Source: Euschistus heros (taxonomy: Eukaryota; Arthropoda; Insecta; Hemiptera; Pentatomidae). From it: a stretch of DNA of 64,000 nucleotides. A model generated the notes under the pieces. It worked only from the letters and a program-made list of their open reading frames with translations, searched no databases and had not been told where the DNA came from. The stretch is from the NCBI GenBank assembly GCA_003667255.2, contig RCWM02000093.1, forward strand, positions 1,073,501 to 1,137,500, in the 5' to 3' direction. Each line of letters starts with the position of its first letter. Position 1 is the stretch's first letter. The translations under genes and the position numbers were made by a program. Shown in pieces: positions 34,542 to 45,885 of the stretch.

Positions 34542-35037
34542 AGATTTTTAATTGAGATTTTTTCGTTGCTGAATTCACTACAGTTTTCAAATTAAAAAAT
34601 ATTTTAGTAGTGACGATCGTCTGAGGATTATGTGTTTGCTGCGATCTATTGTCCCAGAAACGCACTGGTCTTATTCCTATTGGCCTTAAGGCCCGGAGAA
34701 CCAACTTCTCTTTATTTTATTTATTTAATCAAGTCGAGCAGACTTCTTAAAGGTAGGATTACCAATTGTATTTTGGCCATGTCAACTTAAACAATTTTAT
34801 TTTTTTTACATTTGATATTTTCAAATCTAATATTTGTTGCAGCAACCTATTTTATGCAAGGGAAAATTATTAATATTAAAATAAAATAGGACTGTTCCCC
34901 AGAGCAGAGACCAGTGCGTTTCTGGGACAATAGATCACAGCAAACACATCATCTTCGGACGATCGTCACTACTAAAATATTTTTTAATTCGAAAACTGGA
35001 GTGAATTCAGCAACAAAAAAATCTCAGTTAAAAATCT
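34542..35037. mobile_element. foldback/MITE with 130-bp inverted repeats
   Basis: The left arm 34542-34671 starts AGATTTTTAATTGAGATTTT and is matched, inverted, by 34908-35037 with few mismatches. The 236-bp centre has no ORF. A clear target duplication could not be read, so the superfamily is open. Confidence 0.85.
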
Positions 35038-35469
35038 ATTTTAGATAATTTTTAGATAAATATATATTTCATCAAAAATAAAATTTACTTGGATGGAATA
35101 TTTATTTAAAAAATTAATTTCATCTTTATTTCCTCTATTTTCATCTTTAGGTTTATTTAGGAATGTAGATCGGTCAAAGAAGTTAACACTTCAAGCGTAT
35201 CGTCGTAAGCATACCTACTTTATTAGTATCAATGAACGTAAAACTAAGCAGAAAATAATATGATCTAATAAGGTAAACAATTTGTCCGAAAGAATACGCT
35301 GTCGATGGCGTCTTTCGAACGTTTGCTTTTTACGGATTAATACTTTAGTTATGGTACAATGTCTGTAAAATTTGATAATATCGGCTGAAATTATGCCAAT
35401 TTTATTACTTAAGGAGATGATTTATTTTAGAATATAGACAAATTTGCAATTTGCTTAGAAATATATTTA

Positions 35470-35662
35470 AAAAAACACCTGTAGGTACTACTACACCCCA
35501 TGAAGGGTTTTAGGTTCAGTACTTAGGCCGGAATATTCGCTCATCCTCCAATTATTTCTCCCGTTAACGGTACAACTTAAAACGAGACTGGGTGTGCTCT
35601 TGGAACTCTGGCCCCGGAGAATGGTAGTCACGCGCCTTGCCCACTCTGCTACCGCGCGTATC
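35470..35662 (-). mobile_element. possible tRNA-derived SINE
   Basis: The minus strand has TAGCAGAGTGGG (35640-35651), fitting the polymerase III A box TRGYNNARNNGG fully. GTTCCAAGA lies 34 nt further (35598-35606), a 7-of-9 match to the B box. Text such as GGCGCGTGACTACCATTCTC resembles a Ser/Leu-type tRNA. A tRNA-unrelated body follows to about 35470. It is not a functional tRNA because no acceptor stem can be formed. Confidence 0.5.
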
Positions 35663-36283
35663 TGCTTTCAAATGCATGGGCACAAATGTGTTATAAGTAT
35701 TTAGAGTTAATTAAAACTAGCTCAGTAAGAGGAAGGTTCTTCATGAAATTATGTAATGACATTAGAGGAGACTATAGAACACTTCTATATTATTGTTAGG
35801 AACATCGCTAATTATATTCAGTTAATGAGCTGTGCCAAGAGGTGATGCCACGAGCAGAGGTACGAAGCAACCCCCTGGTGCGCACTTCTGACCTTCAGTT
35901 AACTTCAATCGTTAGGCAAGATCTCTCATCCAACTCCTCTGCATCCTTTATTGTGTAGCATCGGACACTTTTTGGTGCCGTCATTTATATCCATATTCTA
36001 CTATGTAAGATATATATACATAATAGAAGTAGAGTAGAGCATAGAAAAAATTAAAGTTATTTTTTTGATATACAATTATACAGGTAGCCATTTACTGCAT
36101 ACTTGAGAATATTCTGCTAGGTCATGAAGATAATGATCGGCATCGACCATATTATAAAACTTATGCAGCAAAAGTAAGTAAGAGATACAGGCAGTATCTA
36201 TATATACATATTTCTTTTTATAATATATGTTTAACAATATTTTATTTAAACACCATCTGCTTAATTACTTTTTGCTTTATTTA

Positions 36284-36319
36284 CGTTTCGATTCCTTGCT
36301 CAAATGGGATCCTCTTTAG
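36284..36319 (-). ncRNA. hammerhead-like motif, left arm
   Basis: The minus strand reads CTAAAGAGGATCCC then GGAATCGAAACG. It is degenerate: CTGA has become CTAA, and stem II has one mismatch. Confidence 0.4.
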
Positions 36320-36430
36320 AATAAAAATTGGCACCCCGAAACTCCAGTGCCCTGGTGTTTGAGTTAACAATCACTTGCTGCACGAGTCGGTGGGCTTACT
36401 GGCCTGGAGTTTCGGGGTGCCAATTTTTTT

Positions 36431-36466
36431 CTGAAGAGGATCCCGTTTGAGCAAGGGATCGAAACG
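36431..36466 (+). ncRNA. hammerhead-like motif, right arm
   Basis: CTGAAGAG, then a perfect 6-bp stem GATCCC/GGGATC around a 10-nt loop, then GAAACG. The order of core boxes and stem II fits a hammerhead, although the first box has CUGAAGA instead of CUGAUGA. Confidence 0.5.
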
Positions 36467-36571
36467 TAAATAAAGCAAAAAGTAATAAATCAGATGGTGT
36501 TTAAATAAAATATTGTTAAACATAGGACATATTACCCGATTATTATAAAATAGTTATTGAAATAATTGAAT

Positions 36572-36819
36572 GGGTCCGCCGAAAAACGTTCTAAGCGACA
36601 AAATTTCCGAAGTGGCGATTTTAAAGGTTTTAAAATGTATAATAGTACGCCATAGTATGATATAGTACTTCATTATGTTATTATACATGTAAATATAACA
36701 AATTAATATGTAAATATAAAATCTAACCTACAAAACTAACAATACTTTAGATTATGATTTTCTTTCACTGATTACTCAAAATTTTATGTTTGTCGCTTAG
36801 AACGTTTTTAGGCGGACCC
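36572..36819. mobile_element. 248-bp MITE with ~30-bp inverted repeats
   Basis: Starts GGGTCCGCCGAAAAACGTTC and ends with the inverted GAACGTTTTTAGGCGGACCC; the match extends through TAAGCGACAAA. The interior is AT-rich without an ORF. The target duplication is not clear. Confidence 0.8.
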
Positions 36820-36854
36820 TTTCAGTTTCTATAGGTCGATAAAATAGAATTTTG

Positions 36855-36863
<9 letters not shown>

Positions 36864-36932
<69 letters not shown>
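36864..36932. repeat. (AT)n microsatellite
   Basis: About 70 bp of alternating AT just downstream of the MITE. Confidence 0.9.
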
Positions 36933-36935
<3 letters not shown>

Positions 36936-37312
36936 CTTATGCTCTTTCTCCCCATCTCTACACCATCTCAAATGCTTCTTCTTCCGTTCATCTGTCCACT
37001 TTTTCCCAGTTCGTCGCGATATTTGTAGTTCAAGCTTTGCATTTTTTATTGTTACGGCACTCGGTGCGGCCTTCGACATTTGCTATGTTGATCTGTTGTA
37101 GTTCCCTTTAATCTTCTTTCAGCCATTGTAAGTGAAAGATGCAGACAGACCAAAGAGAAAATTGACAAGCCCAAAGATGATTCACATTAATACTCACTGC
37201 TGAAGTTCGAAAATCTTGCTTTACAGAAAAAGAATATAGAAGTTTGAGGTGTAGCCAGCAATAAAAAAGAAAAAGGGCCTTTTAACATGGAATAGAATCT
37301 AATCAGATCTGG

Positions 37313-38049
37313 CAAGGTGACGTTTTGACTTGTAACTCACAGAATATAATGCCGGTTTTTTTTTTGTAGGTAGTAGGGACCTATAATAGTGCAAAACTAG
37401 AGTTATAGCCGCCAATGGGCATTGGGAGCCGAAGAAAAAAATAAAATATGAAAATCACGGTTTATTTTTCTTCTCAGCTCTAAATCAAGATAGAGAAATG
37501 ATTCTTTCACGTTAAATTATAGCTTGTATGTTATTTAAAATTAAAATACTTTCTTTATCTTCAAGAAACGTCTCTGCTTTAGGGTGCTTAAAAACTCGAA
37601 AAAACTGACAAAATTGCAATGAAATCCGCTGTGAATCAGTAAAAAATAAAAATATAGGTGAGGAAAATTTTTAAACTGAAAACTAATATCTTTTTCAGAT
37701 TCCTAATCTAAAAAAAAACATGTAGGAACCAAATTTCGTTAAAATCAATAATTTATTTTTTCTACCCCTAATATCTTGTAGGATATTAGAAGGTAAGATG
37801 CAGCCAATTTCTGTGAAAAAAAAATAGTAAATAATTTGCGCTATCTCACATATTCCGCCACTGATTAAAACCAAATTTTAAGGTCATTTAAGAAGCCCTA
37901 AAACTGCATAGTTTAGTTCAAATCCGGGGGTCGCAGGCTCCCAATGGTCATTGGCGGCTATAACTATAGTTTTGCGCTATTATAGATCCCTACTACCTAC
38001 ACAAAAATCTGCATTAAAGTCTGTGAGTTACAAGTCAAATGTCTCCTTG
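37313..38049. mobile_element. 737-bp MITE/foldback with ~115-bp inverted repeats
   Basis: The left arm 37313-37428 contains TTGACTTGTAACTCAC and GCCAATGGGCATTGGGAG. It returns inverted at 37938-38049 as CTCCCAATGGTCATTGGC and GTGAGTTACAAGTCAA. The termini read CAAGGWGAC. The centre is AT-rich and non-coding. Confidence 0.85.
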
Positions 38050-38669
38050 TGAGATGATTACCTTTAAGATGACCGGCTAGTGGAGTTACTATTAGGGAAT
38101 GCGATATATATAAGTAGTAAGATCTTCACATAAAAATATCGGTGGGTCTACATAAATCAGCGGAAGGGAGGTATGAAAGAATCGGATTTATACCGGATTA
38201 TCTGGAAGATCTCTTGATATATCCTTTGTAGTTTTAAAGCGATTCTCTAAGGACAAACGTACCAACCAGCCCACAGTGGGGTATTTGTACTGAATTCTTA
38301 ACAAATTAAAATTAATATTATTTTATGTGTTTAATCATCTCCAAATTACTACTTCTAATATTAGTTAGTGCTAGTAAGCAATGTAATATAGTGAATTGAC
38401 ATTTATAAACGTGTTTTATTGTTTGATATTATATTTTGAGTCAAATAATTATAGATAATAAAAAAAACTTTAAATACAGGATTGGACATGAAAGTGAAGT
38501 TTAAAAAAATCATGAGATCACGTGTATTCATTTGTATCTTTATCAAATAGAGAGTCAACGTTTACTGTACCTTCTTCAATAGTTTCTGGAAGAAGTAACT
38601 TTAAAGTCTCTGGAAGTAACGCCTTTGATTTGTTTCGTGGAGAAAAATTAAAGTAAACCTGGCTTTGGA

Positions 38670-38945
38670 TCGTCCACTATAATACCAATTTTCTTTCTAA
38701 AGTAATTTTGAATTTCAACTTTCCGTTTGGAGTACCTGATTGGAGTGCGTTTTTCCATCGCCCAAATAGTCGTCCGTTTTTTTTTTTCCTTCCGGTACCT
38801 TTTTTTCGCTCCGTGGTGCCCTGAAAAAGATTTTTTTTTTTTTCAATACTCTGACCACAGCTGATTGGTAACACCCTATCCGTTTCGATATTTCTTGAAA
38901 AGATTCCCCCACTTCAAGTAAGGTCACTAATTTTTTTGGACAGTT
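38670..38945 (-). pseudogene. Tc1/mariner-type transposase N-terminal relic
   Basis: The minus strand reads VTLLEVGESFQEISKRIGCY and QSAVVRVLKK, a helix-turn-helix as in the paired-like DNA-binding domain of Tc1-type transposases. It continues after poly(A)-type slippage with FQGTTERKKGTGRKKK, the GRPRK-type linker. The frame is then lost and no DDE catalytic residue can be read. Inverted terminal repeats were not found. Confidence 0.6.
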
Positions 38946-41900
38946 GCTTGAAATTCAACATAACTCCACAATATACCATGACATAAACTTAAACTGAATT
39001 TCCAAATATTATTTTAGTTTGTTTATATCCTAATAATGAAAAAAAAAAACACTATAGGATCAACGCTATTAACTTCAAGATTTGACAGGGTACTAGTTTT
39101 CGAGGTACTCCGTAGCTTCTAGCTGCCGCTGCAAAAGAAATTCCCCTTTTGACATCATCAAGGGCCTTCTCCGTTTGCTGAGGCTTATAATTGAGTTGTT
39201 GTTTGTTTTTTTTGTTGGTGCTATTTCAATACTGAAGAAAAAAAAAAGAAAAAAAGAGGGACCTTATTCCGTGTCGTGCTAGTAGTCGATAGATGCTTCA
39301 TTACTAGTTGACACCCCACCCCCTGTCAACTACTGAATTTTGAGCTTTAAATTAGCCAAATTGGTTCTTTCCTGTACCCCTGATTTTTCCTTTGCAGAGA
39401 ACGCACATTCAATAAAGAAAGCGAGAAATAAGAAATATTCTAGTAGTTGACAGAGGTGTCAAGCACTAAACCACAGGTTATAAATATGTTTTAGTAGTTG
39501 AAACCTAATAACATCCTCTTAATTTTCATCTATAACCACAAGAATCTTGTAAAATGTAGTACAGATACCTACTATTCTAAGGTATATTCATAAGTTGGAC
39601 AGATAGAAGCATTTGATTGAGAAAAAACAGAATACATACCAGAGCATTATATCCTATGACTTATATAAACTTTAGATATGCTAGGGAACAAATCAACTTT
39701 ACTCATTACTTCACCATTGATTCATATCCAAAATTTGTTTGTATTTACGTGAATAGAGTTGCTTTTCTACTAGGAATAAACTATTTTGATAAATAATAGC
39801 AGAAAGTTTCGACCCATTTTTGTACAAAAGTCTTTTCGGTTTTGAGATATTGGGCAGAATCGATAGCTAGCTGTTATTACATTAGTGCCTTCGACGGTTG
39901 GTTTAAAGTTGGTTTTGCCTCGCCTCTAGTCGATTAGTCAATCTCGATTTGTCTTTGTTCGATTACTAGCTTTGGCTATGTCGGCTTTTGTAGTCATCTA
40001 TTAATCTTCCTCTAACTAGATATCCCGTAGTTTGCTAAGTAATTATGTAACTTCTTGCTTCTTCGTTGAGAGCAATACATATTTACTATAAATATTTTTT
40101 CTACGAACTTCGTATTATGAAAGGAAAAAATTAATGAATTCTTAGGCCCTCGACTCTATCATGATACTAATAATTATTACGGAATAAAATATTTCTTAAC
40201 ATATGTAAGTAATCTTAGCTGAGAGTTTAGCGAGACACAACGTACGAAAAAGAAAAAAAAAATTACTGCAACATAGTTTTATAGTTTTTAACAATTTACA
40301 GTTACTAATATCAGTTTGTTATATTTATGTACTGATATAAATAATCTCCACTGGATTCTACAAGTGACGCAGCTGATAGAACAACGCTGGGAACTCTCTG
40401 AGCCCGTCTTGCCCTCCTAATTTGGGGGCGGGCTTGGATAGGGGTGTTCCCCGAAATATTTGTAAATTGTATATATAGAGTACGAATCTAGTTACGATTC
40501 TTTCTTTTTATTCTATTATTTTTTTTTATTTATTAGTTTCAATCAATAACCTATTTTGTATTATTTTTATCTCTTGTATATTTTTTTAATTTCTTGTATA
40601 TATTTTTTTATTTTATTTGTTGAATTTTTAAAGGTTGTTTATTTTAATTTTTTTGCTTTGGTTGTTTTACTTTATTTTATAGCATTGTACATATTGTATG
40701 AATGAGTCTCTGTCATCCATATTACTCATTGCCCTTGAGTGAGGCAGATTGTAATTTTATATATATATAAAGTTATTTTACAAGTTCTTGTAATCGTTTT
40801 TTCACACAATTACTTAATTGCTATATTCTATACAGTTATCAACTGTACAAAAAATAAATAAATAAGGAAAAATACGTTTTATTATTTTTAATAATTATGA
40901 TAAAAAAGTAAAGTAGTGAATTGTATAAATACACAAATTCGGCCACATAATACAAAATATGTATACTAAAAAGAAAATGAACTAGTTTTAAGTATTTTAA
41001 AAAAAAAATAATAGGGTCTAAAATTTGTATTTTTTTTTTTAAATAATCATTCTGAGAAAAAAAATTATGATGTGCATATCTGCTTTAACATCCAGTTTAA
41101 ATATATTTACCTAGTGTTAATGTACTATAAATTCTTAATTTATAAAGAAAGCACTAAGCAAATCCCGTTAATAATGGGCAAAAAAAAAATGTTCCTGTTT
41201 AATAGATTGACATAGTTTAAAGCTCTTAAAATCAATATGTGTATATGAGAGTTTGTTTGAGATAATTTATAGCTGATTTCATCGAACCAACAATTTTTAA
41301 GATAACTATTAATTTTTAATAAAAATAATGATTTGATTAAAGGCTAAGACGAGAGAGAGAGCTGTAGAGGAGAGGGGTGGTACTATATTGGAGGAGCGCC
41401 AGGTCTCGGGACGACACTCGGCGCAATATATTCACCTCCGCCCTCTAATTAGCAATATCTCCCTTCTCTCCCACCTTCCTCTCCTCGAATTAAATCCGCA
41501 AGCTATGCTCTCCACTTTATAACCAACTTTATCATTTTTTTTTTCATTAATTGTAATGTTTAAAAAAAATTACTAACTATTTAAAATTGGGAATAATTCA
41601 CGGTGGTTTCCTACAATGACTAAAATTGCCGAAGCTGCTTCTTAGGCACTAAACGCACAATTAATGCTTATTTCCCACAAGTTTAAAAAACTTTATATAT
41701 TTTTCTTAAACTACGTATAACATTCTATCTTTTATTCTTTACTATCAGTACTATTAACATCAGGCCACATTACACAGCCTTAGTAACATCAATTCACATT
41801 GTACTGGCTCAGATGTACACGATCAGGTGAAAATAAGATTATAATAACTTCAATAGGAATCATATGGTGTTTCAAATTTATATTTTACAGTATAACTCCT
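38946..41900. other. AT-rich stretch without a gene
   Basis: No ORF or transposon recognised. GC-richer islands occur at 40370-40450 (AATTTGGGGGCGGGCTTGG) and 41340-41510, the latter opening with GACGAGAGAGAGAGC (GAGA-type) and a purine-rich run. Their function is unknown. Confidence 0.4.
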
Positions 41901-41904
41901 TAAG

Positions 41905-42200
41905 ATGGGTACACACCTACAGGTAGAATTGACAGGAACACCTGCCGCCCAACATGAAATACGGGGGGATTCACACCTTCAGTCAAACCGTCCGTCAGTT
42001 GTTTCAAAAATGTCGGAAGATGTCGCCATTATTGCTGTTATTGGTTTATGATTTGATATGAATTCAAACCGTAAACGTAAATCACGGAGTTAATGATGTA
42101 AAGAATGGTTGAAAAAGAAAATGAAGTTTTCACATGGGAAACCTTTAAACGAATTGCGGTTTGCTTAATCTATAAGGTTTAGATTCATCAATCGTTAAAC
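41905..42200 (+). mobile_element. possible PIF/Harbinger-type relic
   Basis: GGGTACACACCTACAGG at 41908 is echoed in direct orientation by TGGTACACACTAAAGG at 42313. After ATG 42010 the reading is SEDVAIIAVIGL, a stop, then RKRKSRS, two stops where Trp-Trp would be expected, and KEWLKKKMKFSHG with LNELR. This resembles the RRRRWWV...LLPELR start of Harbinger transposases. No catalytic part remains. Confidence 0.35.
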
Positions 42201-42696
42201 CCAGGAAGATCTCGAAATAGTATCTTTATGGTACATTTAGCAACTATAACAGTGTTATCAATTTTGAAAAGTACGAAAATTATTTTATCGGAAAGGAGAA
42301 TGTCTAACGGCTGGTACACACTAAAGGTAAAATACCTACACTTTGCCAGTCGATTTTTCCGACCGGTGATAGGCCCCCTGACAGTTGCAAAAACTGACAA
42401 TTATTGTTCATTTACATTTTAAGTTTGACCTAACAGGTTACTTGTGACGGGTAGACCTATCATTAAAATCTGTGGGTGCATATTTTACATTATGATTGTT
42501 GTTGACTGTCGGTAATCTTTTTATTCCTAATCCATTTCCACAGCTATCCTGCTCGTCGGTTTTCTCCCATTCGTTATTGTGTGTCCTTTTCAGAGCATAA
42601 CTACTTTATTCATTCAACATTGATGTTTTGTACAGGTTAGTTAATGATCAAGTGACCAAGCTAAATACTTTGTGTGAGAATAAATATAGAATCTTT

Positions 42697-42893
42697 TTAA
42701 CATTTGATTTTTATATTTTTTAGAGGCTGAATTTCAATTTCAAGTTTTTTATCCTTGTAAAATCGAACAAATAAATATTTCCTCTGATCTTCATCCGAGT
42801 CTTTAAAATTTTTAATACATCTCTCTATATCGTAGTATCTTAAGTCTTTTCTAGGTCCAACAATTTTTTTAACAAATCTGATAATGATTCCCT
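42697..42893 (-). CDS. candidate terminal coding exon, family unknown
   Basis: On the minus strand a T-rich segment ending TTTAGTATTGTAG forms a good splice acceptor before AGGGAATC. From there 65 codons are open to TAA at 42697-42699. The reading includes IIIRFVKKIVGPRKDLRYYD, IERCIKNFKDSDEDQRKYLF and VRFYKDKKLEIEIQPLK, charged and protein-like rather than low-complexity. No upstream exon with a matching phase can be shown. Decayed protein-like text at 43000-43400 on the same strand suggests it might instead be part of an old mobile element. Confidence 0.35.
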
Positions 42894-42999
42894 CTACAAT
42901 ACTAAATTCGGATTAAAGTTCGCAAAAAAATTTCCTGAAAACAATTTTATAGAATAAAAAGAAAGCCTTTATTTTCCTATCATATCAACTTGTCGCATG

Positions 43000-43400
43000 T
43001 TAAACATCTTTGGAATTTTAGGTAGACTGAAAAGAGCGGTATAGGACCAAAGTTTTTTTTAGATGGTTTGAACTATGAATGACGTTTTCCTAAATTCAGG
43101 GAAAGTGTCACTCCTTTTTGATTCGTTATAGATTTCCAGCAAGTAAACTGTATGGTAGATAGTCTTTCGTTCTGTAGGAATCACCATTATTATCAAAAGC
43201 TTATGCTTTTTTATGTTTTTAAATGGCATATTCTAATGCCTTCCAACTAAAAGGATCATAAAGGCTTCGCAAGGTATGACTATGTTTCCTTCTCCACTGA
43301 TATCAACACCATCACCAAACATACAACTTGATGTCATTGTAGGGGATAGGTGTGACTTCACAAAATACTGGGGTAAAAACTCTGTAACGTCAAAAGAATT
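43000..43400 (-). pseudogene. decayed coding-like stretch, family unknown
   Basis: Minus-strand fragments in shifting frames: MFGDGVDISGEGNIVIPCEA, LRSLYDPFSWKALEYAI and FDNNGDSYRTKDYLPYSLLA. They have no recognised domain. They lie upstream of the 42697-42893 candidate exon on the same strand and may belong to the same former gene or element. Confidence 0.25.
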
Positions 43401-44039
43401 TTTCTGATTTTGAAATATTTCGTTTTTATACCATAATTATGGACAGAATTTTATTTTTTTGCGCTGTAACATGGATGAAAGAAAATATCATCTAAATGTT
43501 GTTTTGCTCTCTTTGATTATTCGATTGGCTGTCAATCGACTTAAAAAAAAAATCCATACCATTTTCCAAATCCTATATTTCTTTAATATTGAAGTAATAT
43601 TTATTGATTTCATTTTATATTTTTATTATTCATTTTATCGTATTTTTCTGATAGCTTCATTACAGACAGCTACAGTTCCGAAACAGAACTGTTTCTATTA
43701 ATTCCCTTTCGTTATTGGTATATATTCTGTCATCAATATTCTCAATATTGACTGCTTGCATAATTATATGAATTAATGCAGTTACTTCAATTTTATCCGA
43801 AGACTACAGAACCACGATGGCTTCACTTAAGTATATCGAATAACAATAAAACATTTTTACTTTTTTTAGGGAAATTTCAGGATCATCTCATATTGTACAC
43901 CGAAATCACAAAATGTACCTCAGTAGTAGGCTTTGCAGTGGTAACCTTAACGAAGAAAATTTGTTCAAGATCCATGGGAATGTTCCGTTTTCACAACAGA
44001 AGCAACGGCTAATAATGAAACTCTTATTCACTGCTTAGA

Positions 44040-44687
44040 AACTAACCAAAAGAATTCAGTCATGTTCAAGGATTTAAAGCAATTACTGGCAATCATGTAC
44101 CATCTTATTGAACACATGAACTATCTCCGAAATTATAAACCATATGTGATAAAATCTAGATGAAGGCAGCAAGTACTTTTATCTGTGTACTATTCAGCTC
44201 ATCCGACTAGAGTAGGTAATGCTAATAGTATTAAAACCATCCAACGTTCATCTACAGCAGATTGGGTGAGAAAAATAAAATCTTCACTACTGATAAAGTA
44301 TAATGTGACATAGATATTCAATCATCCTAACCTGTTAAAATCAAAGACAAACAGCATTGAAAATGGGAAACAAGTTGTAGAAGATCAAGAAAAGAAGAAA
44401 CAATTTTGTGTTACTGTGAATTTTCCTACGTCTATCTTCTTCGTGGCCTAGAAACCCTTACTTGTGTCACCTGTTGAGATCTAAGGACAGTAAAACATAT
44501 ACTTGTAGACTGCAGTTTTAGCCATCAGAAAAATACTCAAAATATCGCCAAAACTATCAGGTATTTTACTAGTCGAAGATGAAAAATCATTGAGTTCCTT
44601 GAACTTTTAAATCTATAGGGTTTTATGGACGGATATAATCGTAAACAATGGATATAAGCTTTCAATGAACCTAAAGTATAGGGGCAA

Positions 44688-44757
<70 letters not shown>
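44040..44757 (+). mobile_element. 3' end of a non-LTR retrotransposon with long poly(A)
   Basis: Decayed C-terminal coding text, with a Cys/His stretch reading TCVTC, a stop, DLRTVKHILVDCSFSHQ (44455-44525). This resembles the terminal C-x2-C ... H-x4-C knuckle of several LINE clades. About 160 nt of 3' UTR and a 68-nt A tract (44690-44757) follow. The clade cannot be named. The 5' part is missing or unreadable. Confidence 0.45.
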
Positions 44758-44759
<2 letters not shown>

Positions 44760-45335
44760 ATGCATGTTTTTTTGTTAAAGTAACCGTTTTGAATATAAAC
44801 TGACAATGGCTCGTTAAGTGCAACTTATGATTTTAAAAGTTACATACGACTGCTCTGGATGTACGCGCTCTATTACCAGAAAACTAAATAAAAATCTGGA
44901 AAGAACGGTGTAAGTATATTAGATAGGCACATTAAAATTAGTTGATCCGAGTCTATAAAATAAAAAAGTACAAAATTCTTTGTTGATTGAGGCTTGCATT
45001 CCTAGTGGTTTCATAACTTACTATATTTCATTACAGCTCGAAATCCACTCTTCTAAGTACACCTGCTGGGAATCTAAAATGAACTATTATAACATAGTTC
45101 AGTGAGTGATTGGTTTTGAACTGATTTCTAAAAGAAAATGGTCTCCCCATATATAATGGAATTAAGTGGCAAATGGTTACAATTATGGTTTTTCCAATAG
45201 CTAAAATAAATGAAAAATACATTTTTAAGAGAATATAAATGTTTACTTGAGGTACGCATGATGATATAGAAGGATCAATACAATTAGGATTGATGAATTA
45301 AATGCCACTTCTATTGAGATTATTTTATTTGAAAA

Positions 45336-45366
45336 CTAGTTTCGAATGCTAAACATTCATCTTCAG
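45336..45366 (-). ncRNA. hammerhead-like motif, left arm of Penelope copy
   Basis: CTGAAGAT, a 5-bp stem GAATG/CATTC around TTTAG, then GAAACTAG. The core boxes are near the hammerhead consensus, with CUGAAGA replacing CUGAUGA. The right-arm copy (46135-46165, plus strand) reads CTAAAG and is more degenerate. Confidence 0.45.
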
Positions 45367-45558
45367 TTCTAAAACATACAATAAAATTTTCAACACATCA
45401 GTACTATGTTACATAGATTAAATATACTAAGGTTTTTAAAAAGATAAGACAAGAAATCAAGCACAGGCACTCACCTTCGAGGTAACTAAAACACTGATAT
45501 TGTGAGAAGTAAAAGGGGGGCAGGTAGGTTAAGTTTTAGATTTACAACGGGGTTTCCC

Positions 45559-45885
45559 TTATGACTCATTGGGTTTTTTCGTTCCTATGGGAAATAAATT
45601 TAAAATGGGGCTATTGGATATGTTAATCTGATCATTTAAACAAAAATCTGGATCGGTTTTAAACGATTTTATTATTTCTAGTGATTCAAAAGTATTTAAT
45701 TTTAGGCTATTTTCTACTTGATGTAATATTTTTACTCCCGAGTCTTTATTAAATTTGTGGTTATTTTCATTTAGATGGATAGCGAAATTGGAATTTTGGG
45801 TCTTATTAGTGTATGCTCTTATATGTTCATTTACTCTTTGATTTACTGATCGTCCGGTTTTTCCCATGTATTTTGCTTCAGCCAT
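45559..45885 (-). pseudogene. Penelope-like GIY-YIG endonuclease domain, 5'-truncated
   Basis: Open for 108 codons: AEAKYMGKTGRSVNQRVNEH, then SNFAIHLNENNHKF, VKILHQVENSLKLNTFESLE and a C-terminal end NLFPIGTKKPNES with a stop at 45559. KYMGKTGRS...R..EH is the second half of the GIY-YIG core (the YIG block, with the catalytic Arg and the following His region), normally fused behind the Penelope reverse transcriptase. The GIY block and everything upstream are cut off. The last 14 codons lie in the inverted arm. Confidence 0.75.

Larger units (their letters stand above)
36226..36524. mobile_element. Penelope-type terminal palindrome (head-to-head arms)
   Basis: Arms of about 122 bp (36226-36347 and 36404-36524) are near-perfect inverted copies separated by a 56-bp loop. 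Each arm contains a CTRAAGAGGATCCC ... ATCGAAACG motif, the hammerhead-like signature of Penelope-like terminal repeats. No coding sequence lies between them, so this is either a solo paired terminal structure or an internally deleted element. Confidence 0.65.

Noticed and set aside
38260..39100. Terminal inverted repeats around the Tc1-type relic
   Set aside because: CCCACAGTGGGG at 38270 looked like a terminus, but no matching inverted copy was found on the other side.
44537..44806. ORF with a run of more than 20 Phe, and a similar one at 53712-53921
   Set aside because: Both are produced by poly(A)/poly(T) tracts.
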